In this document: in pieces, positions 1 to 9,400 of the stretch | Position numbering within the stretch: position 1 is the stretch's first letter | Layout: each line of letters starts with the position of its first letter | Assembly: GCA_026417275.1 (NCBI GenBank) | Contig: JAOADO010000012.1 | Coordinates: 1 to 32,507, forward strand | Reading direction: 5' to 3' | From: Verrucomicrobiia bacterium | GTDB lineage: Bacteria; Verrucomicrobiota; Verrucomicrobiae; Limisphaerales; JAKPVM01 | DNA length: 32,507 bases | Notes under the pieces: model-generated | The model's database searches: none | The model's input: only the letters and a program-made list of their open reading frames with translations | Told to the model about the DNA's origin: nothing | Made by a program: the position numbers and the translations under genes

Positions 1-1182
1 GCAATTGGCGGCGACAGTGACGGGCTGGTTGTTCCTTACAATAAAAAAGTCCACAAGCAATTCGGCGAGTTTGCTGGTTTTGCTTCAAAGTGGGCGCAGA
101 CATTTGTAGCGCAAGGTGAAGGATTAGCCGGGGTCGTTCTTTACGCCGCAGTGGGCGGTGCTCAGCCACCTTTGCACAGACAAAGGCTTAAAGTTGCTCT
201 CCACAAGGATAATTCAGGTGGGGAAATCGTCGGAATTCCAAAAATTGCCATCGGCAACGGAAATTACACAGGTGACGCTTCATGGGGGATATTCGGAACA
301 GTATTTGCTCCGGGCGAGGTTCCGCTTGAGAAGGGGAAGACGTACGCAATTGTTTTTGAGACAATGGAGTCGAAGGAGACGATTGGGAATTTTGTCAATA
401 TCAAGGGGGACAGGAGCGATGGGAGAGCGGGGTTCAATCCATATAAAAAACATCCTTCTGATGATTATCCGCATGGGGGAGCATTTTTGAACGGCGTCAG
501 GGAGATGGATTTTGACCTCGACATGCAGATTATTGAATATGATAGAGATACATCGAATAGCAAAATAATTCAAAAGAACCTTGTACGAAATGGAGATTTT
601 CAATCTGGTGTTGAGCCGTTTAATCTGCAGGAAATTTTATCGGAGACTTCAATTCCCCCACGAGGTTCATCAGGTTTTATCAAATACAATAAAGCGTATA
701 AAAGGGAGCCGCAAGATTGGAAAACAATCAAACTTACCGCGACGACAAAGATTGCCACTTATGTTGAACTTCCTTCTGTAACAAATTTTGTTGCGAGGAT
801 TTACGGTGAGGCGGGGACTGACATTGACGGTGTCCTTGTTCAGAAAGTTGAAGGCTTGAGCAGGCATGAAACATATATGATGCGTTGTCTTGTGCGTTCA
901 TCCCGGGCGCTTGACAGGGAGAACGTAACGATGGTTGGATATGACCCAACGGGACAGGACATTGATGGGAATGCAAAAACGATTATCTGGACAAACTTGC
1001 CTTCAATTCATAGCCAGTTTCTGGTAGTCCAGACGCAGGCAATAAGACCGAAATCTGACAGTATTTCCATCTGGTTGAGAGGGAAATCCACATTTAAAGG
1101 CGACACATATGCACCATTTTACGCAGATTTCGATGATGTAAGATTATTAGAGATAAAAAGGGAATTGAATAACTCAGAATAG
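1..1182 (+). CDS. Secreted beta-sandwich (carbohydrate-binding-like) protein, 5'-truncated
   Basis: The reading frame is open from base 1 to a TAG at 1180-1182, so the gene starts before the window; the Met codon at 151 lies inside a continuous domain and is not the start. The visible 393 residues show two modules. The first (about residues 1-180) has the alternating hydrophobic pattern of a jelly-roll, with phrases such as WAQTFVAQGEGLAGVVLY and PLEKGKTYAIVFE. The second begins at LVRNGDFQSG, a typical opening of galactose-binding-like or CBM-type modules ('NGDFE..W'), and runs to the C-terminus. No catalytic motif is visible. I infer an exported, possibly glycan-binding protein; the N-terminal part, where an enzyme domain could lie, is missing. 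It converges with the efflux operon on the other strand, about 100 bp away. Confidence 0.7.
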   Translation, partial: AIGGDSDGLVVPYNKKVHKQFGEFAGFASKWAQTFVAQGEGLAGVVLYAAVGGAQPPLHRQRLKVALHKDNSGGEIVGIPKIAIGNGNYTGDASWGIFGTVFAPGEVPLEKGKTYAIVFETMESKETIGNFVNIKGDRSDGRAGFNPYKKHPSDDYPHGGAFLNGVREMDFDLDMQIIEYDRDTSNSKIIQKNLVRNGDFQSGVEPFNLQEILSETSIPPRGSSGFIKYNKAYKREPQDWKTIKLTATTKIATYVELPSVTNFVARIYGEAGTDIDGVLVQKVEGLSRHETYMMRCLVRSSRALDRENVTMVGYDPTGQDIDGNAKTIIWTNLPSIHSQFLVVQTQAIRPKSDSISIWLRGKSTFKGDTYAPFYADFDDVRLLEIKRELNNSE

Positions 1183-1280
1183 TCCGTGTTTGCGATTGAA
1201 CTGTTTTTTCAAGGAATGGAGGCGATTAGGTCGCAAAGCAACAGGGAGACACAGTTATATTTCAGACGCACTTTTGATGT

Positions 1281-2750
1281 TTAATTCTTGTGGGACAAAT
1301 CTGTCGTCTCCGGTGGTGAAACAGACCAGTCGCCGCCAAGGGCTTTGTAGAGTGCAATGACGGCGGTGGAAATATTTCTGCGGGATTGGGCGAGGGAATC
1401 TTCGGACGATAGGAGTGAACGCTGGGCGCTGATGACATTGAGAAAGTCTGTTTGCCCTTCTGTGTAAAGTTTGAGGGCAATCTGGACAGCCTCGCGGTTT
1501 GAATCTACGGCTTTCTGAAGTGAGGCGGCATGTTCCTGCTCTTTTGCGAGGGTTACAATTGCGTTTTCGACCTCGGCTATGGCGTTTAAAACAACCTTCT
1601 GGTAATTGATAAAAGATTCGTCCCGGAGGGCTTCTTGAAGTCTTATATTGGATTTTATGGCGCCAGCGCTAAAGATTTGCCAGTCAATTGAAGGACCGAA
1701 TGAGCCTGAACGAACGGGATGGGTGAAAAGTTCACCGAGGGAAGTTTCTTGCAAAGTTAATCCTCCTGTAATTTTGAATTTTGGAAATAGGTCTGCGGTT
1801 GCGACGCCGATTTTAGCGGTAGCAGAATGGAGTTGCGCCTCTGCACGCCGGATGTCTGGTCTGCGTCTGAGAATCTCGGAAGGGACACTGAGTACAATAT
1901 TCTGAGATGGTTCTGGTATGACTGGCGAAACGGGTTGTTTCCATTCCAATTCTTCGATTAACTCCGATGGTTGTTTGCCGAGCAAGAAGGCGATATTGTG
2001 CATTGTTTGACGCATGGATGATTCGAGTGTGGAAACTTGTGATTCTGTGGTTGCCGCTTGAGCTTCTGCGTTTGCGACATCGAGTTTGCTGACAAATCCG
2101 GCTTTGTATCGTTGTCTTGTAATGTTGAGAGTCTGAAGTTGCATCTTCAGGTTGTTTGTAGCAATTGAGATTTGTTGCTGAACTGCTCTTAAATTTATGT
2201 AATTAAGGGCAACTTCTGCGGCAAGGGCAACCTGGACGTCGCGGAAATACTCAACCGCCGCGTTTATGTTAGCCATTGCGGCTTCGACAGAACGTCTGTT
2301 TCCACCGAAGAAGTCCAGTTCCCATAGGGCGTCTATGCCTGCGCGGAATGAATCTGCGCTCTGGGATGGGCGATTTTGATAGGAGCGACTGTAAGATGCG
2401 GATGCCTGGCTGGATGGGAATAAAGAGGCGCGGGTAATTCCATAACTTTCGCGCGCCTGGCGGATTCGTGAGATTGCAATTTTAATATCAAGGTTTTGTT
2501 CAAGAGCAGATTCAACAAGTTTGGTTAAAACAGGGTCATTAAAATTTGTCCACCACCTGGCGAACTCTGATTTTTCAGATATGGTTGGTTTTATATTCTG
2601 ATTCGAAACAAGGCTCGTTGCTACCCATGTTTGAGGAACTTTTGCCTGAGGCGATTTGTACTCGGGGCCCACTTTGCATCCAACCAATAATAAGAGGACG
2701 GTTGATAGAACCATGACAGATATGTGCGAAAAAAATGTATTTTGTTTCAT
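1281..2750 (-). CDS. Outer-membrane efflux lipoprotein (NodT/OprM-type OMF), likely partner of the MacAB-type pump
   Basis: A 489-residue TolC-family exit duct of the lipidated OprM/NodT branch. The start at 2750 is chosen because it gives a clean lipoprotein signal peptide with lipobox LVGC (Cys25) followed by KVGPEYKSP, the usual beginning of this family. An upstream Met codon at 2876 would overlap the permease gene by about 90 bp and add a non-signal extension. Two repeated OEP halves are visible, including WELDFFGGNRRSVEAA in the first and the conserved LRRRPDIRRAEAQL and ATADLFPKF in the second. It is the last gene of the minus-strand efflux operon, directly after the MacB-type permease, so I infer it serves that pump. 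A paralogous OMF is fused to the RND pump in the same operon. Confidence 0.93.
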   Translation of the reverse strand: MKQNTFFSHISVMVLSTVLLLLVGCKVGPEYKSPQAKVPQTWVATSLVSNQNIKPTISEKSEFARWWTNFNDPVLTKLVESALEQNLDIKIAISRIRQARESYGITRASLFPSSQASASYSRSYQNRPSQSADSFRAGIDALWELDFFGGNRRSVEAAMANINAAVEYFRDVQVALAAEVALNYINLRAVQQQISIATNNLKMQLQTLNITRQRYKAGFVSKLDVANAEAQAATTESQVSTLESSMRQTMHNIAFLLGKQPSELIEELEWKQPVSPVIPEPSQNIVLSVPSEILRRRPDIRRAEAQLHSATAKIGVATADLFPKFKITGGLTLQETSLGELFTHPVRSGSFGPSIDWQIFSAGAIKSNIRLQEALRDESFINYQKVVLNAIAEVENAIVTLAKEQEHAASLQKAVDSNREAVQIALKLYTEGQTDFLNVISAQRSLLSSEDSLAQSRRNISTAVIALYKALGGDWSVSPPETTDLSHKN

Positions 2751-2784
2751 TGTTTCTCTGATGTTGAAATTTTTAGTATAGAAT

Positions 2785-4158
2785 TTATTCATAACGAAGT
2801 GCTTCAATTGGGTCGAGACGCGATGCTTTCCATGCTGGATAATAGCCAAATACAACGCCAACAGCGACTGAGACAACTACAGATGCGACGATAGCCTCGA
2901 TTGAGGTTGCGGTGGGCCAACCCAAAACCGCCGTCACAATATGTGAACTTAATCTACCAAGAGAAATCCCGATTGCTCCGCCGAGGAGACAGAGGACAAT
3001 TGCTTCGGTGAGGAATTGTTTTAGAATATCGCCTGGTTCGGCACCGACAGCCATGCGGAGACCGATTTCGCGTGTTCTTTCGGTGACTGAGACAAGCATG
3101 ATGTTCATGATGCCAACGCCTCCGACAATAAGAGATATCATTGCAACGGCCAGAAGAAGCCGGGTCATCAGACGAGTGGTACTGCTCATAGTGCGAGTGA
3201 TTTCTGTCATATCGCGGAGGTTGAAATCTTCCGGTTCACCTGGGCGAATTCTGTGACGCTCTCTTAACAGCGCGGTAATTTGCTCCATAGCCGCTTGGAT
3301 ATGTTCGGGAGTTCTGGTGGCAACGAGTATCTGGTCAACATTCGAAAAGCGGACTGGCTGGGGCGCATAAGCGTTTTTGGAAGAAGTTTCAGGGTACAAA
3401 CCGCGCGAACTGCCTGGATAAAGTTGGTCTAGATAACTGCTGGAGGAAGAACTGGAGGAGGATGTTGATGAACTTTGATTTGAGACTGTTGCGGATGTGC
3501 CGCTTACACGATATTTGATAGTTGTCCATGGAGCGAGTATGACATCGTCCTGGTCCATTCCCATCATGTTGGCACCTTTTGGTTTTAAAACGCCGATGAC
3601 TTTGAATGTAACATTTTTAATTCGTATTTCTTTTCCGATTGGCGATTGTCCTTCGAATAGTTCGCGGACGAGGGTTTGACCGAGGAGGCAAACTTTGCTG
3701 GAGTTGCGGATATCGCGTTCGGTAAAGGCTTCGCCTTCCGCAAGGTCTTCCCATTCGCGCACAGTTAAATATTCAGGAGTTGTGCCGTAGATGAAATTTG
3801 GCACCCAGTTGCGATTACCATAGACAACCTGAGAGCGGACACGAACGATTGGCGCCGCGGCGCTGACTGCAGGACATTCGTTTGCAATTGCCTCAGCATC
3901 CTGCGGGGTAAGCGTGAGAGCGCTGCCCATGCCAAAAGTAACGCCGCCACTTGCCGCTGTGCCTGGAAGGACGAGCAGAATATTTGCGCCCATTGAGGCA
4001 ATAGTTTTTTGAATCGCCAGTGAAGAACCATTGCCGATTTCCATCATGGCAATAACTGCCGCGATACCTATGACTATGCCGAGCGTTGTGAGAGCGGCGC
4101 GCATCAGGTTTCTTCTGAGCGCTCGCAAAGATGTTTTTATTGTGCGGATGGATTTCAT
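2785..4158 (-). CDS. macB: MacB-type ABC transporter permease (FtsX/MacB_PCD)
   Basis: A 457-residue permease with the MacB topology: a first membrane segment (about residues 20-42), a long periplasmic domain (about 45-325), then three C-terminal segments forming the FtsX domain (about 330-358, 380-402 and 420-445). Family phrases include RAALTTLGIVIGIAAVIAM, GGVGIMNIMLVSVTERTREIGLRMAVGA and the C-terminal AWKASRLDPIEALRYE. The ATPase is a separate gene, unlike E. coli MacB where both are fused. The start ATG overlaps the ATPase stop by 4 bp (ATGA), indicating coupled translation. The periplasmic domain carries a serine-rich insert (about 229-241). By family, the complex is a mechanotransducer that drives substrate from the periplasm out through an OMF; the substrate cannot be told from sequence. 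The symbol reflects family, not proven function. Confidence 0.93.
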   Translation of the reverse strand: MKSIRTIKTSLRALRRNLMRAALTTLGIVIGIAAVIAMMEIGNGSSLAIQKTIASMGANILLVLPGTAASGGVTFGMGSALTLTPQDAEAIANECPAVSAAAPIVRVRSQVVYGNRNWVPNFIYGTTPEYLTVREWEDLAEGEAFTERDIRNSSKVCLLGQTLVRELFEGQSPIGKEIRIKNVTFKVIGVLKPKGANMMGMDQDDVILAPWTTIKYRVSGTSATVSNQSSSTSSSSSSSSSYLDQLYPGSSRGLYPETSSKNAYAPQPVRFSNVDQILVATRTPEHIQAAMEQITALLRERHRIRPGEPEDFNLRDMTEITRTMSSTTRLMTRLLLAVAMISLIVGGVGIMNIMLVSVTERTREIGLRMAVGAEPGDILKQFLTEAIVLCLLGGAIGISLGRLSSHIVTAVLGWPTATSIEAIVASVVVSVAVGVVFGYYPAWKASRLDPIEALRYE

Positions 4159-4898
4159 TTGATGCCATCCTCCTTTTGAACTTGTTTGATTGAATTTGTT
4201 ACAGAGCCAGAATTACCATTGCCGTTTTCGATAAGCCCGTCTTTTATTCTTATTATTCTTTGAGCGTATTTAGCAACATTGGGGTCGTGAGTTACAAGGA
4301 GAATAGTGAGTCCTTCGGTTTTGTTAAGTTCCTGAAACATTTGAAGGATTTCTACGCTTGTTTTGGAATCAAGATTTCCGGTGGGCTCATCAGCTAACAA
4401 AAGGCGTGGATTATTTATTAATGCTCGCGCAATGGCAACTCTTTGCTGTTGACCGCCCGAGAGCTGGGACGGATGATGGTCCATTCTGTCTGCAAGTCCA
4501 ACTTTTTCGAGTAATTTTATTGCTCGTTCTTTCATCGCTTTTTCGGAAATGTGCTCGTGCGCGTAAGTCAACGGCATTAATACATTTTCGAGGGCGCTTG
4601 TTCGAGACAACAAGTTAAAACTTTGAAAAACAAACCCGATAAGGCTATTTCTTAATCTGGCTCGTTCGTTTACAGAGAAATTCGAGATTTCCTTTCCGTC
4701 GAGTCGGTATTTTCCCGAGGTAGGTCTATCAAGACAACCGAGGATGTTCATCAGGGTGCTTTTCCCGGAGCCGCTTGCGCCCATGAGAGCCACAAGTTCG
4801 CCATAGGCAACTGACATTGTGATGCCTTTGAGAACCTGGAGTTCAACTTCGCCCAGTTTGTAAACTTTGGTCAGATTTTCTACTTCAATTAAGTTCAT
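4155..4898 (-). CDS. MacB/LolD-type ABC transporter ATP-binding protein
   Basis: A 247-residue nucleotide-binding subunit. Walker A GASGSGKST spans residues 40-48, the Q-loop Gln is at 92, the signature LSGGQ at 146-150, Walker B LLLADE at 166-171 and the H-loop His at 204. The motif set and the opening MNLIEVENLTKVY are those of the LolD/MacB ATPase group, which pairs with FtsX-type permeases. It overlaps the permease start by 4 bp and lies 18 bp after the MacA-like adaptor, so the three form one ATP-driven tripartite pump. The last 25 residues are a poorly conserved polar tail. Confidence 0.95.
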   Translation of the reverse strand: MNLIEVENLTKVYKLGEVELQVLKGITMSVAYGELVALMGASGSGKSTLMNILGCLDRPTSGKYRLDGKEISNFSVNERARLRNSLIGFVFQSFNLLSRTSALENVLMPLTYAHEHISEKAMKERAIKLLEKVGLADRMDHHPSQLSGGQQQRVAIARALINNPRLLLADEPTGNLDSKTSVEILQMFQELNKTEGLTILLVTHDPNVAKYAQRIIRIKDGLIENGNGNSGSVTNSIKQVQKEDGIK

Positions 4899-4916
4899 TT
4901 CAACAGGGCATTAATT

Positions 4917-6350
4917 TTACATTCTTCCGCCTCCGAATGAGCCGCCGCGTTGACCCGCACCCGAGCCGCCTGCGCCAGGAGTTGTTCCGCCACCGGTAGC
5001 GCCGCCTGGTCTTTGACGGGTCATTCGCGGAATGAATGGGCTTGAGGTACCACCGGCGGTGTTATCCACCTGAGCAATTTGTTCGCCAACAACAATTTTT
5101 ATTCCCTCCGAAATAGCGTCGCCCTGGATTTCAGTGAATGAACCGTCCGTTAAACCGGCCAGGACTTTTATCGGTTCTACAAAGCCGCCTTTTTCAATCC
5201 ATACGGTAGCCTCGCGGAATTTGGAGGCAACAGCGTCTGGTTGTGGTCTTTGTTTTTTCCGTTCACCGTTTGAGGACATTTGAGTTTCACCGACTTTTTG
5301 TTTGAACGCTGGCGAAATGTATTCCTCTTTTGGAGTCCAGCGAATAGCGGCATTTGGGACCATTAGCACATTTGTGCGTTTGCCAGTTTCAAATTGAACA
5401 TTTGCGGTAAGATAAGGAAGGAGTTTTTGGTCCGGGTTTTCAGTGCTTACTTCAACAGTGTAAGTAACCACGTTCTGAGTCATTGTGGCGTTAAGCCGAA
5501 TTTTTCTGACTTCGCCATGAAACTCAAGCCCCGGGAAGGCATCCACTGTAAAATGGACAGGCATGCCTGGATAAATCATTCCAACGTCCGCCTCGTTTAC
5601 AGCCACCCAGACCTGGATTTTCTTGAGGTCTTTTGCAATCAAGAACAGACTGGGTGCGTTCAGGCTAGCTACAACTGTTTGACCGATGTCTACTTTGCGG
5701 TCAATAATCACACCTTTTACAGGGGATTTGATGACGCAGTAGCTCAAATTTCTTTTTGCGCGGGAAAGGCTTGCTGTAGATTGTTCGACAGCGGCTTTAG
5801 CCTGTTCTATTGAGGCTTTTCCGACTGCGACATTGGCAAGTGCGATTTCGTAAGCGGCTTTGTAACTATCGTAGGCAGATGGGGAGAGTGCCTCAGACGG
5901 ACCTAATTTTTGGGCGCGTTCCCAATCGCGGCGCGCTTGTTCGAGTTTTGCCTGGAATTGTTGAAGGTCGGCTTCGGCTTTCAATTGAGCAGCTTTTGCC
6001 TGGGCAAGTTGCGCGGTCGCCATTTCGACTTCTGCGCTGTAGATTGAATCGTCAATATAGGCAAGTATCATTCCTTCTTCGACTTCTGAGCCGTAGTCAA
6101 CCAGATTGCCGTTTTTATCCTTGCCAAAGGCAATGATTCTTCCGGCTACCTGGGCACCAACGTCCACAAGTTCCTCCGGTTCAATTACACCTGTTGCTGT
6201 TATTGTGGCAATAATATCGCCGCGCGTTATTTCAGCAGTTTTAAATTGGGTTCCTTTACCATTCTTTTTATTAGACTGAAAATACTGTACACCGGCAAAG
6301 CCAGCCGCCGCAAGCAACGCTAACACAATTATCCATTTAACCGCTTTCAT
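4917..6350 (-). CDS. macA: MacA-like periplasmic adaptor (HlyD/RND-MFP family)
   Basis: A 477-residue membrane-fusion protein anchored by an N-terminal hydrophobic segment (residues 5-23) with no lipobox. The order is typical: a first barrel-sandwich half with TAEITRGDIIATITATGVIEPEELVDVGAQVAGRI, an alpha-helical hairpin (about 115-205, rich in Ala, Gln, Glu and Lys), the second lipoyl half with SPVKGVIIDRKVDIGQTV, a beta-barrel with VNEADVGMIYPGMPVHFTVDAFPG, and a membrane-proximal domain. The 'DVGAQVSG.I' and 'VNEADIG.I' phrases are characteristic of MacA. The last 35 residues are an unusual Gly/Arg-rich tail (GGATGGGTTPGAGG and onward). There is no good ribosome-binding site, and a 78 bp gap separates it from the RND gene upstream, the largest gap in the operon, so a secondary promoter there is possible. 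Confidence 0.92.
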   Translation of the reverse strand: MKAVKWIIVLALLAAAGFAGVQYFQSNKKNGKGTQFKTAEITRGDIIATITATGVIEPEELVDVGAQVAGRIIAFGKDKNGNLVDYGSEVEEGMILAYIDDSIYSAEVEMATAQLAQAKAAQLKAEADLQQFQAKLEQARRDWERAQKLGPSEALSPSAYDSYKAAYEIALANVAVGKASIEQAKAAVEQSTASLSRAKRNLSYCVIKSPVKGVIIDRKVDIGQTVVASLNAPSLFLIAKDLKKIQVWVAVNEADVGMIYPGMPVHFTVDAFPGLEFHGEVRKIRLNATMTQNVVTYTVEVSTENPDQKLLPYLTANVQFETGKRTNVLMVPNAAIRWTPKEEYISPAFKQKVGETQMSSNGERKKQRPQPDAVASKFREATVWIEKGGFVEPIKVLAGLTDGSFTEIQGDAISEGIKIVVGEQIAQVDNTAGGTSSPFIPRMTRQRPGGATGGGTTPGAGGSGAGQRGGSFGGGRM

Positions 6351-6428
6351 AAGATTGTATTCTCGTATTATTTTAAGTTCCTCATTTATATCTTTGACGT
6401 TATCAATTTAAAATTTGTTACGAAAAAT

Positions 6429-9400
6429 CTATTTTTTATTTGTGGCGAGATTTTGATTATTTGGTGAATTCTCAATATTTTCCCACCCGCCGCCAAGGGC
6501 TTTGTAAACCGCGACAAGCGCGGTTGCCATTTTTGTTTTTGCCTGGGCAAGTTGGCTCTGGGCGGAGAGTTGAACACGCTGAGCGTCAAGGACCGTGAGG
6601 TAATCTGCCACGCCGTGTTCAAAACGCTGTTGGGCAAGGGCAAGCGCTTGTTCGGCGGCAATTGCAGAGTCTTCAAGGTATTTGAGCTGGGCAAGCGTTT
6701 TTCCGTACTGGACAAGGGTGTTTTCTGTTTCTTCAAGCGCGGTGATTACAGTTTTTTCGTAACTTGCAAGTTCAGCTTCGGCGCGGGCGTTTGCGGCTTT
6801 GATTCTTGCGCGAACTCTGCCAAGGTCAAGCGCCGCCCAGCTTATGCGCGGTCCGAATGAATATGTGTCGGCGCCAGCCTCTGTGAATCCACTCAAATTT
6901 TTTGCTTCGAGTCCAAGACTGCCAGTGAATGTGACTCTCGGGAAGAGGTCGGCAGTAGCAATACCGATACGAGCGGTTGCCGCGGCAAGAGACCGCTCCG
7001 CCATTCTAATATCCGGTCTGCGTCTTAATAAATCGGACGGATTTCCGATGTAGATGTTTGTCGGGGTTTTGGGCAATGCGAATGGTTGAGCAAGTTCGTT
7101 TTCAAGAGCCGTTGGCTGACGACCTGTTAGGACGGCAAGTCTGTGTATGGCGTATTTTACGCGTGTTTCTAGCGCAGGAATCATTGCTTCTGTAGCATTC
7201 CATTGAGATTCGGCGCGTTTTACATCAAGTTCTGTGCCGCGTCCGCTATTGAATTTTGATTTAATAAGTTCGTAAGTTTCTTTTTGGCTTTTTGCGTTTT
7301 GTTTTGCAATTTCCAGTTCATTATACGCGCCGCAGAGTTCGAAATAATTTCGCGCCACTTCGGACACCACGCTTACGTAAACAAAGCGTCGATATTCTTC
7401 CATCATGGCGAGTTCCGCGTTTGCGGCTTCGACAGACCTGCGGACTCTTCCGAAGAAATCGAGTTCCCATGTGGCGTCGAAGCCTGCGTCGAAGAGTTCA
7501 TATTCGCGGCTGTCGCGCGACAGACCGCCACTGCCGTCCTTGCTACGGACGCCTTTTGTGTAACCGCCATCGGTGCGAATTGTCGGAAACTGGTCGAATT
7601 TCGTTAAATTACGCATAGCGCGAGTTTCTTTTACTCTGGCAAGGGCGATTTTAAGGTCGTGGTTGTTGGTAATTGCTTCGGAAACAAGACGTATGAGCGT
7701 TTGGTCATCAAACTGTTTCCACCAGTCCACGACTATTGGTTCGGACACAAAGTTTGTCCCTGTGTTAGAGTAACTCTGGTTGATTGAGATGGATGGTTGT
7801 TTATAGTTTGGTCCAACGGCACAACCAGAGAGGAGCATTGTTCCAACGAGCGCCATCAATGCGATGATTGTGAGCGCACCTTTTATTGGAGCGGATGAAT
7901 GATTGTTGGGTTTGGATTTTTCGCCAGTGACTCTTCTTATAACGACGTAGAACACTGGCGCAAGGAAGATGCCGAATAAGGTTACGCCAATCATCCCCCA
8001 GAATGTGGCAGTGCCGATTGCACGGCGGAGTTCAGCGCCTGCGCCGGTGGCAATCATCAGTGGCAGGACGCCAAATGTGAACGCAAACGACGTCATAAGA
8101 ATTGGACGCAAACGGAGTTTGGATGCTTCGAGTGCGGCTTCAAAGCGGTTCATGCCTTTTTCTTGCAATTGACGCGCAAACTCGATGATTAGAATTGAGT
8201 TTTTGCAGGCAAGCCCGATAAGGGTGACCATCCCGATCTGGGTGAACAGGTTGTTTTCCATGCCGCGGAACCAGACGCCGAGGATTGCGAAGAGCAGAGC
8301 CATTGGCGTAATGAGGATGATGGCAAACGGCAGAGACCAGCTTTCATACTGCGCCGCAAGGACAAGGAATACCATGAGCACGCAGATTGGAAATATCAGG
8401 ATGCCAGTTTTACCAGCCATGATTTCAAGAAGGCTCAGTTCCGTCCACTCAATTGCCATGCCAGGTGGCAGTAGTTTTTGCGCCAGTTCTTCCATAATTT
8501 TTATTGCATCGCCGGAACTTACACCCGGGGCTGTTGCACCGTTTAAATCCGCGCTTGGGTAAAGATTATAATGATTCAATGAAGTTGGACCTGTAATTTC
8601 TTTGATTGAGACAACTGTGCCAAGTGGAACCATCTCTCCCGCAAGGTTGCGGGTCTTAAGTTTAAGAACATCACGCGGATATGCTCTGAACGGGGCATCC
8701 GCCTGTGCTCGAACCTGAAATGGTCTTCCAAAGAGTGTGAAGTCGTTTACGTAAACACCGCCCATATAAATACCGAGTGTGTCCCAGATGTTTCCGAGTG
8801 GCACCTGGAGTTTCTTTGCCTTTTCGCGGTCAACTTCGAGCAGAATTTGCGGTTCATTTGCGCGGAAGGTTGTGATAACACCCGAAAGTCGTGGGTTCTG
8901 ATTCGCCGCCCCCATCATGGCGAATGCGGCGCTTTGCAAAGCCGCCGACCCAAGATTTGCCCTATCTTGAATCTGAAGTTTGAATCCACCCACAGAACCA
9001 AGCCCATCCACAGCAGGAAGGTTAAATGCCGTGGCGAAGCCTTCGTTAATCATTGCAAGGCGAGGACGAACCATCGCAAGAATTTTTTCGGCGGTTAGTC
9101 CCTGTTTCTTTCTTTCTTCATAGTCAGCGAGTCTCAAAATAAATGTCGCAGAGTTTGGTTTGCTTCCAAAGGAAAGCATAGAAAAACCATCCAGTTTAAT
9201 AACCGCCTGAACACCAGGGATTTCTTTAAGAATATTATAAATTTTTGTACTTACAACGCGAGTTCGCTCGAGCGAAGCACCATCTGGAAGTTGAACATAG
9301 CCGATTAAAGCACCTTTATCCTGTTGCGGGATGAATCCTGTTGGAACAGTTTTAAAACCAAGATATGTGAATCCGAGCAGACCGCCGTAAACTATCAGAG

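Noticed and set aside
151..153. GTG at 151 as the start of the first gene
   Set aside because: The same frame is open back to base 1 and the domain runs through this position, so the gene is truncated by the window edge.
2751..2876. Longer N-terminus for the last outer-membrane factor
   Set aside because: It would overlap the permease gene and hide the lipoprotein signal peptide; the Met at 2750 gives the normal family start.
7821..7937. Separate outer-membrane factor gene starting inside the RND frame
   Set aside because: No ATG or GTG precedes the hydrophobic core after TM12, and the TTG-ATG inside the core would leave a signal peptide of about 12 residues without a basic start.
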